Source: Anaerocolumna sp. AGMB13025
GTDB lineage: Bacteria; Bacillota; Clostridia; Lachnospirales; Lachnospiraceae
Assembly (NCBI RefSeq): GCF_029689925.1
Contig: NZ_CP121445.1
Location: 2,953,501-3,017,500, forward strand
Length of the DNA: 64,000 nucleotides
Direction of reading: 5' to 3'
The notes below the pieces were generated by a model, which worked only from the letters and a program-made list of their open reading frames with translations, made no database searches and was not told where the DNA came from. Positions 39,598 to 47,644 of the stretch are shown piece after piece. Every line of letters begins with the position of its first letter. The first letter of the stretch is position 1. Position numbers and translations under genes: made by a program.

Positions 39598-39642
39598 AAA
39601 AGAACCTGTTTCAGAACGAATTCTGTATCAGGTTCTTTTTAA
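39598..39642 (+). terminator. Terminator after nifJ
   Basis: AAAAGAACCTG (39598-39608) pairs with CAGGTTCTTTT (39629-39639) with an inner CAGAA/TTCTG stem; a T-run follows. Confidence 0.88.
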
Positions 39643-39708
39643 TGGAATAGAAAAGTGCTCCTATTCGTTCTTTTTATCTTTTAATTCTTAATTAAAAGCC
39701 TTATTCTA

Positions 39709-39875
39709 TTGACAATATACCCTGAAATATAGTATAAATTTTTATGTTGTGCATTATTAGGTCGAATGGTCAAACTAGTAGTTGGTTTTTACCTTTATGG
39801 TTTAACAGTGTGAAGTGATAAAATTAGCATTCTTCAAAAAAGACTCTTGACAAACAGTAAAAAAAGTAGTATAAA
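39709..39875 (+). promoter_or_regulatory. Two candidate promoters for the methionine-type ABC operon
   Basis: P1: TTGACA at 39709-39714, 18-bp spacer, TATAAA at 39733-39738. P2: TTGACA at 39847-39852, 17-bp spacer, TATAAA at 39870-39875, with GTATAAATATTCATAC immediately at and beyond its -10, an imperfect palindrome that may be an operator. The ~110 bp between them would be a leader from P1; no SAM riboswitch or T-box was recognised in it. Confidence 0.6.
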
Positions 39876-39936
39876 TATTCATACAAATCATATCAGATAA
39901 GTATGAAATAAAAATACAATATGAAAAGGTGACGGT

Positions 39937-40752
39937 ATGATTGAAATAAGTGATTTAACGAAGGAGTTTAAAAGCGGTAAAAACAAAAAGTTAACAGTTT
40001 TAAAAAACATTAATCTTGAAATCGAAGATGGCGATATTTATGGGATAATAGGAATGAGCGGTGCAGGCAAAAGTACGTTAATCCGCTGTATTAATCTGTT
40101 AGAGAAACCAACCAGAGGAAAGATTATTATTGATGGTATGGATATTACCGCTAAAACGGGCAGAGAATTATCTGCCATTCGAAAGAACATTGGTATGATA
40201 TTCCAGAATTTCAATCTGCTGATGCAAAAGAATGTAAGAAAGAACATTGCTTTTGGTTTGGAGATTATCAGAACTAAAGATTTTATCGTACCTGGCATGA
40301 GCGTGAAAGAGTACAGGCAATTAAGTTACTTTAAGAAAAGAAAAGTTAAGAAAGCAGAAATTGCGAAACGTGTTGATGAATTACTTGCTTTAGTGGATTT
40401 AAAAGAAAAAGAATTTTATTATCCGGCAAAGCTAAGCGGAGGACAAAGGCAGCGTGTGGCAATTGCAAGGGCATTAGCAACCAGACCTTCCATACTTCTT
40501 TGTGATGAAGCAACTTCGGCACTTGACAGTATGACTACCGACTCGATTTTAAGATTATTAAAGAAGATAAATGAAGAAACCAAAGTCACCATTATCGTCA
40601 TTACCCACGAAATGAATGTAGTACAAAAAATATGCAATAAAGTTGCAGTCCTTGACAAAGCGGAGGTTGTTGCAATGGGCGATACAAATGAAGTATTTAC
40701 GAATAATACATCAGAAATCGTAAGAAATTTAGTTGGCGGGGGTAATGTATGA
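39937..40752 (+). CDS. metN: Methionine-type ABC transporter ATPase (MetN-like) with an insertion, lacking the NIL domain
   Basis: 271 residues. Walker A GMSGAGKST (39-47), Q-loop FQNFNLL, signature LSGGQRQR (~166-173), Walker B ILLCDEATSALD. Unlike typical MetN (~340 residues) it has no C-terminal NIL/ACT-like regulatory domain. It carries an extra, basic ~28-residue insertion (about 111-138, including FIVPGMSVKEYRQLSYFKKR) between the Q-loop region and the signature helix. It overlaps the permease gene by four bases. The substrate could be methionine, a methionine derivative or another small amino acid. Confidence 0.82.
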   Translation: MIEISDLTKEFKSGKNKKLTVLKNINLEIEDGDIYGIIGMSGAGKSTLIRCINLLEKPTRGKIIIDGMDITAKTGRELSAIRKNIGMIFQNFNLLMQKNVRKNIAFGLEIIRTKDFIVPGMSVKEYRQLSYFKKRKVKKAEIAKRVDELLALVDLKEKEFYYPAKLSGGQRQRVAIARALATRPSILLCDEATSALDSMTTDSILRLLKKINEETKVTIIVITHEMNVVQKICNKVAVLDKAEVVAMGDTNEVFTNNTSEIVRNLVGGGNV

Positions 40753-41447
40753 ATCAGATAATCGAGTATTTAAAAGTTTTGTTAGAAGATAATGGTTCCA
40801 TGATAGCACAAGGTATTATGGATACCCTGTATATGGTTTTTGTATCTACGGCGGTATCTTACATATTAGGGCTTCCGATTGGAATTCTGGCTGAAATATC
40901 AAGAAAAAACGGTATCTTCCCAATGCCTTTTATTAACAGACTACTAGGGCTGATTATTAATATAGGAAGATCCATACCTTTTATTATACTATTGGTATTT
41001 GTAATGCCGGTCACTAGACTAGTTACCGGAACTACCATTGGACCGGAAGCGGCTACGGTGCCATTAATCATTGCCGCAACCCCTTTTATCGCAAGGCTTA
41101 TAGAAAATACCTTACATGATGTGGACGGCGGTGTAATTGAAGCTGCCCGGGCTATGGGTGCTAATACCTTACAGATTATTTTTAAGGTAATGTTACCGGA
41201 ATCCCTGCCATCTATGGTTATGGGTGCTTCCTTGTCGATGATTACCCTGGTTGGTTATACTGCTATGGCAGGTATAGTCGGGGGAAGAGGACTTGGAGAT
41301 ATTGCCATGCGTTTTGGTTATTACAGGTACCAGGTGGATATTATGATAGTTACAATTGTTTTGCTGGTTATATTTGTGCAGGCCATACAAAGCATTGGAC
41401 ATATAGTTTCAAAAAGAATTGATAAAAGAGGAAAAGGAGAGAATTAA
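40749..41447 (+). CDS. metI: Methionine-type ABC transporter permease
   Basis: 232 residues, about five to six membrane spans. The coupling loop is VIEAARAMGANTLQIIFKVMLPESLPS (~residues 130-155), a good MetI match, followed by TLVGYTAMAGIVGGRGLGDIA. It starts within the end of the ATPase gene and its stop is directly followed by the lipoprotein start, so the three genes are one operon. Confidence 0.88.
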   Translation: MNQIIEYLKVLLEDNGSMIAQGIMDTLYMVFVSTAVSYILGLPIGILAEISRKNGIFPMPFINRLLGLIINIGRSIPFIILLVFVMPVTRLVTGTTIGPEAATVPLIIAATPFIARLIENTLHDVDGGVIEAARAMGANTLQIIFKVMLPESLPSMVMGASLSMITLVGYTAMAGIVGGRGLGDIAMRFGYYRYQVDIMIVTIVLLVIFVQAIQSIGHIVSKRIDKRGKGEN

Positions 41448-42395
41448 ATGAAAAAAGTGAAACAGATTACCAGTTTATTACTGGCGTTAGTGCTGATTGG
41501 AGCATTATTTACGGGGTGTGGGACAAAAAAAGATACGGATACTGCAACATCACAGGATCAGACAACCAGTGAAGCAGGATCAACTACAGAAGCTACAGCA
41601 GATACAACTACAGATTCTGCAGCAAATACTGCCTCAGAGCAGACTACAAGCGGAGAATTAACAGAAATCGTTGTTGGTGCAACCATAGAGCCTCATGCAA
41701 CTATATTAAATTCCGATGCAGTGAAAAATTCCTTAGCTGCCCAAGGTTATTCCATTAAGGTAGTAGAATTTTCTGATTATATCCAGCCTAATGTTGCTAC
41801 ACAGGACGGAAGCCTGGATGCCAACTTCTTCCAGCATGTGCCTTACCTGGATGATTATAACCAAAAAAATGGAACTAACTTAAAAGCAGTAGCTAAAGTT
41901 CATTTCGAACCACTTGGAATTTACCCTGGTAAAACCACTTCTCTTGATGCTTTACCAGACAAAGCGCAGATAGCAGTTCCCAATGATACCTCCAATGAAG
42001 CAAGAGCTTTATTGTTACTTGAAAAAGCAGGACTTATAAAATTAAAAGAAAATGCTGGCCTCGAAGCTACCGTTAAGGACATTGTTGATAATCCGAAAAA
42101 GCTGGATATCGTAGAAATCGAAGCTGCCCAGACAGTTAAAGTATTACAGGATGTAGATCTTGCAGTAATTAATGGTAACTATGCATTATCAAACGGCTTA
42201 TCAGCCAGTGAAAATGCGTTACTTGTAGAAGATACAGCTTCTGATGCAGCCCAGACTTTCGCTAATGTGATAGTAGTAAAAGATGGCAATGAAGAATCGG
42301 ATAAAACCAAAGCATTAATAAAAGCCGTTACTTCTGAGGAAACCAAACAGTTCATTAACGATACCTGGAAAGGTGCGGTAATTCCCGTATTCTAA
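41448..42395 (+). CDS. metQ: Methionine-type substrate-binding lipoprotein
   Basis: NLPA/MetQ family, 315 residues. Lipoprotein signal with lipobox LFTGC (Cys24), then a Thr/Ser/Asp-rich linker (~25-70), and the binding domain (~72-315). Recognisable MetQ blocks are VVGATIEPHATIL, DYIQPNVATQDGSLDANFFQHVPYL, VHFEPLGIYPGKT, VAVPNDTSNEARALLLLEKAG (here IAVPNDT) and a LAVINGNYAL block. GGAGA site just upstream. Confidence 0.9.
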   Translation: MKKVKQITSLLLALVLIGALFTGCGTKKDTDTATSQDQTTSEAGSTTEATADTTTDSAANTASEQTTSGELTEIVVGATIEPHATILNSDAVKNSLAAQGYSIKVVEFSDYIQPNVATQDGSLDANFFQHVPYLDDYNQKNGTNLKAVAKVHFEPLGIYPGKTTSLDALPDKAQIAVPNDTSNEARALLLLEKAGLIKLKENAGLEATVKDIVDNPKKLDIVEIEAAQTVKVLQDVDLAVINGNYALSNGLSASENALLVEDTASDAAQTFANVIVVKDGNEESDKTKALIKAVTSEETKQFINDTWKGAVIPVF

Positions 42396-42424
42396 TGCTC
42401 TTAGCTGGAGCAGTAAAAGATACT

Positions 42425-42464
42425 AAAAAAAGATTCAAGGTGTATTTTCCTTGAATCTTTTTTA
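42425..42464 (+). terminator. Terminator of the methionine-type ABC operon
   Basis: AAAGATTCAAGG (ending at 42440) pairs with CCTTGAATCTTT (from 42449), with A-tract before and TTTTTT after. Confidence 0.9.
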
Positions 42465-42489
42465 TCTGTTACGAGGAAAGTTCTCTGAA

Positions 42490-42588
42490 CCATTCTGTAA
42501 CTTAAAAAGCACTCTGTGCAGGATGAGCATGACGCTTCATAAGAAGATGTCACTGATGTGACAGCACGCCAGGGCTAGAGTCTGGCGA
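42490..42588 (+). repeat. Structured dispersed repeat, copy B
   Basis: Gap-free match to 13039-13137 at about 84 of 99 bases, in the same orientation. The stems are kept through pair-preserving changes: CATTCTG still pairs with CAGGATG (G-U), GTCAC/GTGAC is now all Watson-Crick, and GCCAG/CTGGC is extended. The terminator-like 3' hairpin of copy A is only partly retained (GAGTCTGG with CCAACTC, one bulge). It lies between the convergent ends of metQ and the cupin gene, so it is not a leader of either. Confidence 0.7.
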
Positions 42589-42597
42589 ACCAACTCA

Positions 42598-42933
42598 TTA
42601 AAAAACTACGGTCAATGTCATCTTAAAAGCTTCCCTTGCATAAACCGCATGAGGGATTTGGGCCGGCATTACGATTGTCTGTCCCTCCGATAAGGAATAT
42701 ACCTGATCGCCGATGGTTATTTCACTGGTACCGTCTGTTACAGTAATCATTGCATCTCCGTTGGAAGTATGACTGCTGATTTCTTCTCCTTTATCAAAAG
42801 CGAACAAGGTAAGGCTTACATTCTGGTTTTGAATCAGGGTTTTACTTACAATCTGTCCTGTCTGGTAATTTACCTGCTCCTTTAAATTTAATACGGCAGC
42901 AAAATCAATATTCTTAAGTATTTTTTTATCCAT
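42598..42933 (-). CDS. Small cupin-domain protein
   Basis: 111 residues forming one cupin barrel: the first motif region is SSHTSNGDAMITVTDG, the second YSLSEGQTIVMPAQIPHAVYA. Several usual metal-binding His/Glu positions are kept (SSH, PHAV). The start is the ATG complementary to 42931-42933 with AAAGGAG upstream; a longer in-frame start would lack a ribosome site. Function unknown; similar single-domain cupins are often metabolite sensors or small isomerase-like proteins. Confidence 0.75.
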   Translation of the reverse strand: MDKKILKNIDFAAVLNLKEQVNYQTGQIVSKTLIQNQNVSLTLFAFDKGEEISSHTSNGDAMITVTDGTSEITIGDQVYSLSEGQTIVMPAQIPHAVYAREAFKMTLTVVF

Positions 42934-43175
42934 AAAATCTCCTTTCCGTGCCAAAAAACTTGTATAATACAAATCCCTTAATTTAGTAGTAAGTGATTAC
43001 TAATTAGTATAAACCTAAATTCTAAAATGTATGTTGCAGTTGCAACAAATTGGAAATTAGATAGTAATTTATGGCATTTTAGCCATTATCATTTATTTTA
43101 GTTGAAATTTTTAAAATTATCAGCTAAAATTCAGAATATCAGCAGTAAAATACATAACAAAAGGATGGAATACAA

Positions 43176-44870
43176 ATGAAAATAAAATGGAAAATAGTAT
43201 TGGCAGCAGTAATTGCATTAGCAGGTTTTATCGCTATTACGACTATAATATTCCAAAGAAACATATCAACACTGATTAAAGAAGAAACAAAAACAGAACT
43301 TAAGAATTATTCTGAATTAGGCTTATCCATTTTGGATGCACATTATCCCGGAGACTGGCGTTTAGAAGGGAATAAGCTATATAAAGGTGATACCAGCATA
43401 AACGATAATTTTGAAGTGGTAGATGAAATTACACAAAAGACAGATATCCTTGCTACTATATTTGCCGGAGACACAAGAATTTCCACCACGGTAAAAGACC
43501 CTTCTGGCAAGCGCCAGATTGGAACCAGGGCTTCTGATCAGGTCATCGATACCGTACTTAAGAAAGAACAGGAGTATTTGGGGTCAGCAGTTGTTGAGGG
43601 GAACCAAGCCAGTACTTATTATATTCCAATTAAGGATAAAGACAGCAAGGTAATTGGTATGTGGTTTGTGGGTATATATACCAAGGATGTAGATGCAAAG
43701 ATAACGGAATCCTTGTTATCTATTACCGGGTTCCTGATGTTGGTCCTGCTGGCCGGTTCTATTTTCGCATACCTGTTAGGAACCATAATAGCCGGTGGAT
43801 TTAAGCATCTGAAAGACAGTATTGAGAAATTGGAGAAGGGAGATCTTAAATTCGAATTTAATCCCAAAATAGCGAAACGAAAGGATGAAGTGGGTGATAT
43901 TACCAGATCCTTTATAAATATGCAGAATCAAATCAGTAAGATTATGAATTCCATTAAAGAAGAGAGCGGAAAAATAGAAGGAGCTGCAAATTTATTAGCT
44001 GACAATGCCAATGAAGTATATAACAATGTTGAGGAAATCTCAGCCACTACCGAAGAATTATCAGCCGGTATGGAAGAAACAGCAGCCTCTTCCCAAGAGA
44101 TGAGTGCGGCAGCCGCAGAAATTGATAAAGAAATCGCAAGTGTATCCGAGAAATCTAATAATGGTTTAGTATTAGCATCTGATATAAAAACAAGAGCGGA
44201 ACGATTAATGGTTATGACTTTGGAATCCCAATCAGCAGCCGCAGAGATATATCAAAAAGCCAATAAGCAATTAAGGCAGTCTATTGATAAGACAAATGCT
44301 ATTGAAGAAATTAAGGTCTTGTCAAAAACAATACTTAACATAACAGCCCAGACCAATCTTCTGGCTTTAAATGCATCCATTGAGTCTGCCCGGGCTGGAG
44401 AAGCAGGGAAAGGGTTTGCCGTTGTTGCCAATGAAATAAGACTTCTGGCTGAGAATTCCCAGGCAGCTGTATCAAAGATAGAAGCAATCACACAGGAGGT
44501 ATCCGGTGCAGTAGAAGATCTGGTTTCGGATTCAAAAAGTATATTGGATTTTGTAGATAATAAAGTCATTCAGGACTACAGAGCTTTTGTTAAGACAGGA
44601 GAACAGTATAATGAGGATGCAGTTACGGTGGAAGGAATGGTAGCAGAGATTAAAGCTTCTGCCATTACCCTTTATCAATCGATTCAGTTCATCAGACAAG
44701 CTATTGAAGAAGTTACTGTAGCAACCAATGAAGGAGCCAGCGGATCATCTGATATCGCAGAAAAGTCTACCAATATAGCCGCTAAAACCAGTGATGTATT
44801 AGAACAGGCCAATGGGAATAAAATCAGTGCGGAAAAACTGAATGAATTAATACAGTTTTTTCAGTTATAA
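43176..44870 (+). CDS. Methyl-accepting chemotaxis protein with single Cache sensor
   Basis: 564 residues: TM1 (~7-25), an extracellular single-Cache (sCache_3-type) domain (~30-175: [54 protein letters not shown]), TM2 (~182-205), HAMP (~207-260) and the signalling domain with hairpin tip [20 protein letters not shown]. Cache_3 receptors usually sense small organic acids. It is a single-gene unit. Ser replaces the usual Ala in IES-AR at the tip, within normal variation. Confidence 0.9.
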   Translation: MKIKWKIVLAAVIALAGFIAITTIIFQRNISTLIKEETKTELKNYSELGLSILDAHYPGDWRLEGNKLYKGDTSINDNFEVVDEITQKTDILATIFAGDTRISTTVKDPSGKRQIGTRASDQVIDTVLKKEQEYLGSAVVEGNQASTYYIPIKDKDSKVIGMWFVGIYTKDVDAKITESLLSITGFLMLVLLAGSIFAYLLGTIIAGGFKHLKDSIEKLEKGDLKFEFNPKIAKRKDEVGDITRSFINMQNQISKIMNSIKEESGKIEGAANLLADNANEVYNNVEEISATTEELSAGMEETAASSQEMSAAAAEIDKEIASVSEKSNNGLVLASDIKTRAERLMVMTLESQSAAAEIYQKANKQLRQSIDKTNAIEEIKVLSKTILNITAQTNLLALNASIESARAGEAGKGFAVVANEIRLLAENSQAAVSKIEAITQEVSGAVEDLVSDSKSILDFVDNKVIQDYRAFVKTGEQYNEDAVTVEGMVAEIKASAITLYQSIQFIRQAIEEVTVATNEGASGSSDIAEKSTNIAAKTSDVLEQANGNKISAEKLNELIQFFQL

Positions 44871-45398
44871 TGCTCCATTAGCTAATTCTGACCGGAATAA
44901 ATAAGCAATCATTTATCAAGTATTTGTACTTATTAATGCGAGATTTGAGTGAGTAAAGTAAATAATGATTAAAATATAAGCCTGGCTTCAGACCTGCAAT
45001 CCGTTTTTTTATCCTTACGGAATGGATATCTGAAAACCAGGCTGAATTTATCTACTGCAATCAGGTAAATTCAATTTATGATTCCAGCGGGCTTCCTACT
45101 ATAAATTTATTTTATTATACGTCCTTTTGCTCAAAAGAGCTGGACAATTCGTGGTGCAGACCTTGGAAGCTATATCAATTTGACACGCGAGGTCGTACCT
45201 TAAAAAAGTTCCTAATTTTACAACTGTATGGCATTGACTACAACCAATATTTAACAACTAGTAAACAAAGGGTGCTAAAATTCGGTTTTCATTCATGGTG
45301 GTGTCGCCAAGGCATGGGGATTTGACACTCAAATCAAGTATAGATTAATGCAAAGTAAATAATTATGTTCAGACAACTAGTTTTTTTATTCATTTATC
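44871..45398. other. Intergenic region with a hairpin and a start-less open stretch
   Basis: An imperfect hairpin AGCCTGG (44979-44985) / CCAGGCT (45037-45043) lies beyond the chemoreceptor gene. A stop-free plus frame runs from 44969 to the TGA at 45323-45325 (118 codons), but it has no ATG, no ribosome site and no recognised protein similarity; it could be a remnant of a lost gene or chance. Nothing else supported. Confidence 0.35.
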
Positions 45399-45441
45399 TT
45401 GACAAAAAAGACCTACTGTATATAATATAATATATACAGTA
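45399..45441 (+). promoter_or_regulatory. Promoter with perfect 10-8-10 palindromic operator
   Basis: TTGACA (45399-45404), 16-bp spacer, TATAAT (45421-45426). TACTGTATAT (45414-45423) and its exact complement ATATACAGTA (45432-45441) overlap the -10. This is the expected autoregulatory operator of the YtrA-type GntR repressor encoded next. Confidence 0.75.
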
Positions 45442-45525
45442 ATAACAGTAATGACACATGAAGCAGTAATGAAAATTAAAGCAATCATGTTTGTTCAATA
45501 TAAAAAAGTTAAGGAGCGTGATAAA

Positions 45526-45897
45526 TTGAAAGTGGTCGTATCCAATCATACAGAATTGCCGATTTATATGCAGATAAAAGATCAAATTAAGGAACAGATA
45601 CTCAACGGCACACTGAAAGAGAATGAGACTCTGCCATCGATCAGACAGTTAGCGAAAGACATAGGAATCAGTGTCATTACAACAACCAGAGCTTACAGTG
45701 AATTAGAACAAGAGGGTTTTATTGCAACAACTCCCGGTAAAGGCAGTATTATTCTTCCAAGAGATAATGCAATGGTACGGGAACAGTACTTAAAACGTAT
45801 AGAAGAGGCATTTTTACTTGCAATGGAAAATGCTAGGTATGCAGGAATTGATAAAGAAGAATTAGTAGTTATTTTAAAGACTTTGCTGGAGGTATAA
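45526..45897 (+). CDS. GntR-family regulator, YtrA type
   Basis: 123 residues: winged helix (~10-75: PIYMQIKDQIKEQILNGTLK, LPSIRQLAKDIGISVITTTRAY, GKGSII) followed by a short helical dimerisation tail, the YtrA subfamily layout. The start is a TTG at 45526 with AAGGAG nine bases upstream; in-frame ATG codons further up (45451, 45469, 45487) have no ribosome site and one overlaps the operator region. It is the first gene of an ABC operon that it very likely represses in response to cell-envelope stress or an antibiotic. Confidence 0.85.
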   Translation: MKVVVSNHTELPIYMQIKDQIKEQILNGTLKENETLPSIRQLAKDIGISVITTTRAYSELEQEGFIATTPGKGSIILPRDNAMVREQYLKRIEEAFLLAMENARYAGIDKEELVVILKTLLEV

Positions 45898-45900
45898 AGT

Positions 45901-46776
45901 ATGGTAAATTCAGAATATTCATTAGAGATAGCCGGACTTAGTAAGCGGCTGGGGGATTTTATTTTACAAGACATTAATCTTAAGCTTCCTAAAGGTTATA
46001 TATTAGGATATGTAGGACAAAACGGTGCCGGAAAGACGACAACGATAAAGCTGGTCATGGGAATGCTTAAGATAGAAGCGGGTATCATTAAAGTAGATGG
46101 AAGAGAGTTACAGGAAAATGAAATTGCTTTTAAGGATTCTGTCGGTTATATTTCAGAAGACTGTTTTTATCCTGATGATTTTACCATAAAAGATATTGAG
46201 GAAGTAATGGTTGCTTTTTACCCCTCATTTCGAAAATCACAATTCCAAACCCTTATAAAACAATGGGAACTTCCCTATTTAAAAAAAGTAAAGGAGTTTT
46301 CAAAAGGGATGAGAGTCCGGACCATGTTTGCCGCGGTTCTTGCCAGAGATACAAAACTGCTGCTTCTGGATGAAGCCACCAGTGGTCTTGATCCGGTAGT
46401 GCGGAGTGAAATCCTGGAATTATTGCAAGACTATATTGCAGACGGGGAAAGAAGTGTGTTGTTTTCTACTCATATCATGAGTGATTTGGAACAGATAGCG
46501 GATTATATATATTTTTTGGATAAAGGAATAAAAATAATAGATGCACCAAAAGATGAACTGGTGGAACAATATGTTTTAATAAAAGGCGGGCTGGATGAAC
46601 TAAGTAAAAACCTGGAAGATAAAATCATTGGGCTCAAAAAGACAAAAGTTGGATTTGAAGGACTGTTATCAGCGGATTATATGGATCATCTAAAAAGGAA
46701 TTATGTAATTGAAAAGCCCTCAGTGGAACAGATTGTAATATATCATATTCAAGGATTAAGGAGGAATGCATCATGA
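45901..46776 (+). CDS. ABC transporter ATP-binding protein (YtrB-like)
   Basis: 291 residues. Walker A GQNGAGKTTT (~40-49), signature FSKGMRVRT (~140), Walker B LLLLDEATSGLDP, switch His STHIMSDLEQIADYI. The C-terminal ~70 residues are a variable domain. GGAGG lies within the end of the regulator gene, three bases after which this ATG begins. With the following permease it forms a small ABC-2 type exporter, typical of GntR(YtrA)-controlled operons. Confidence 0.88.
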   Translation: MVNSEYSLEIAGLSKRLGDFILQDINLKLPKGYILGYVGQNGAGKTTTIKLVMGMLKIEAGIIKVDGRELQENEIAFKDSVGYISEDCFYPDDFTIKDIEEVMVAFYPSFRKSQFQTLIKQWELPYLKKVKEFSKGMRVRTMFAAVLARDTKLLLLDEATSGLDPVVRSEILELLQDYIADGERSVLFSTHIMSDLEQIADYIYFLDKGIKIIDAPKDELVEQYVLIKGGLDELSKNLEDKIIGLKKTKVGFEGLLSADYMDHLKRNYVIEKPSVEQIVIYHIQGLRRNAS

Positions 46777-47444
46777 ATGCCGCAAAATTTTTAAAACTCG
46801 ATTTAAAAGTAATGAAAGCACAGATTAAAACAATGTTCCTGTATCCTTTAACAGGATTGATAATGATAGTATTCCTTAATTCCGAAGCTACTTTTATTTT
46901 AGGGTATATGTTATTTGGGTTTTCTGTTTTGGCAACTACACCATTTAGCATGGACAACGCAAAAAGCTATAGCATATTTTATTATACGCTGCCGGCGAAA
47001 ACAGATAGTATGGTGATGGGAAGATTTTTATTGCTGTTTACCGGAATTACTTCCTTTGGGATAATGTCTGTTTTGCTGGTGCTTATTTGCATCGTAAAGG
47101 GCGGTTCCGTTACCGGAATTCATATTTTATATTATACCATTTTTACCTCGGCAATGTTTATTATAAGTTGCCTTCAGTATACGATGTTTTATAAAGTAGG
47201 TGTAATAAAAAGCCAGCAGTTTTTTACATTCATACAAATGATACCAGGAATGATTATCTGGTTAATCATGAGTTTTGGAAATAAATATATTTCGGAAGCA
47301 GGAAACCATATCCAGAGCGTATTGGTGTATGGTAGCCGTCACCTTATACTTGCAGTTTTACTGGAATTATTGCCTGTGTCCCTTGTATTTTTTACATGCT
47401 GTCACGTATCTGCTGCAATCTGTCGTAAGAAAGAACTTAAATAA
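46773..47444 (+). CDS. ABC-2-type transporter permease
   Basis: 223 residues with about six hydrophobic segments (~22-50, 82-105, 110-135, 145-165, 185-210). It resembles the ABC-2_membrane_5-type permeases that accompany YtrB-like ATPases. The start overlaps the ATPase stop by four bases. The substrate is unknown; lantibiotic or antibiotic resistance, or cell-wall stress, is suggested only by the GntR-YtrA context. Confidence 0.8.
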   Translation: MNAAKFLKLDLKVMKAQIKTMFLYPLTGLIMIVFLNSEATFILGYMLFGFSVLATTPFSMDNAKSYSIFYYTLPAKTDSMVMGRFLLLFTGITSFGIMSVLLVLICIVKGGSVTGIHILYYTIFTSAMFIISCLQYTMFYKVGVIKSQQFFTFIQMIPGMIIWLIMSFGNKYISEAGNHIQSVLVYGSRHLILAVLLELLPVSLVFFTCCHVSAAICRKKELK

Positions 47445-47499
47445 AATGGGTATCTACAGATTCATATGGAGCCTACCCGAACCAAGATATATAATAATT

Positions 47500-47602
47500 A
47501 AACAGTTGAGAGCTGTTTCATATATATTATTCATTCTGTACTTTAATTCTTATACGAATTCAGCATTATAAATTTAAAATATGATACAAATCTCAACTGT
47601 TT
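47500..47602. terminator. Long imperfect hairpin between convergent genes
   Basis: AAACAGTTGAGA (47500-47511) pairs exactly with TCTCAACTGTTT (47591-47602), followed by TTAAT on plus and AATTATTATA on minus. The interior pairs only partly. It is likely a terminator for the ABC operon and possibly for asnB from the other side. Confidence 0.6.
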
Positions 47603-47644
47603 TTAATAAGTATTAGATCTTTTAATGGGAATAATTACCAATCA

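Noticed and set aside
39640..39936. SAM riboswitch or T-box upstream of the methionine-type importer
   Set aside because: None of the conserved core sequences were found; only two promoters and an imperfect palindrome are visible.
44969..45325. 118-codon stop-free frame between the Cache chemoreceptor and the GntR operon
   Set aside because: It has no ATG start or ribosome site, overlaps a hairpin, and its translation resembles no family I know. Kept only as a remark in the intergenic entry; a BLASTX hit would reopen it.
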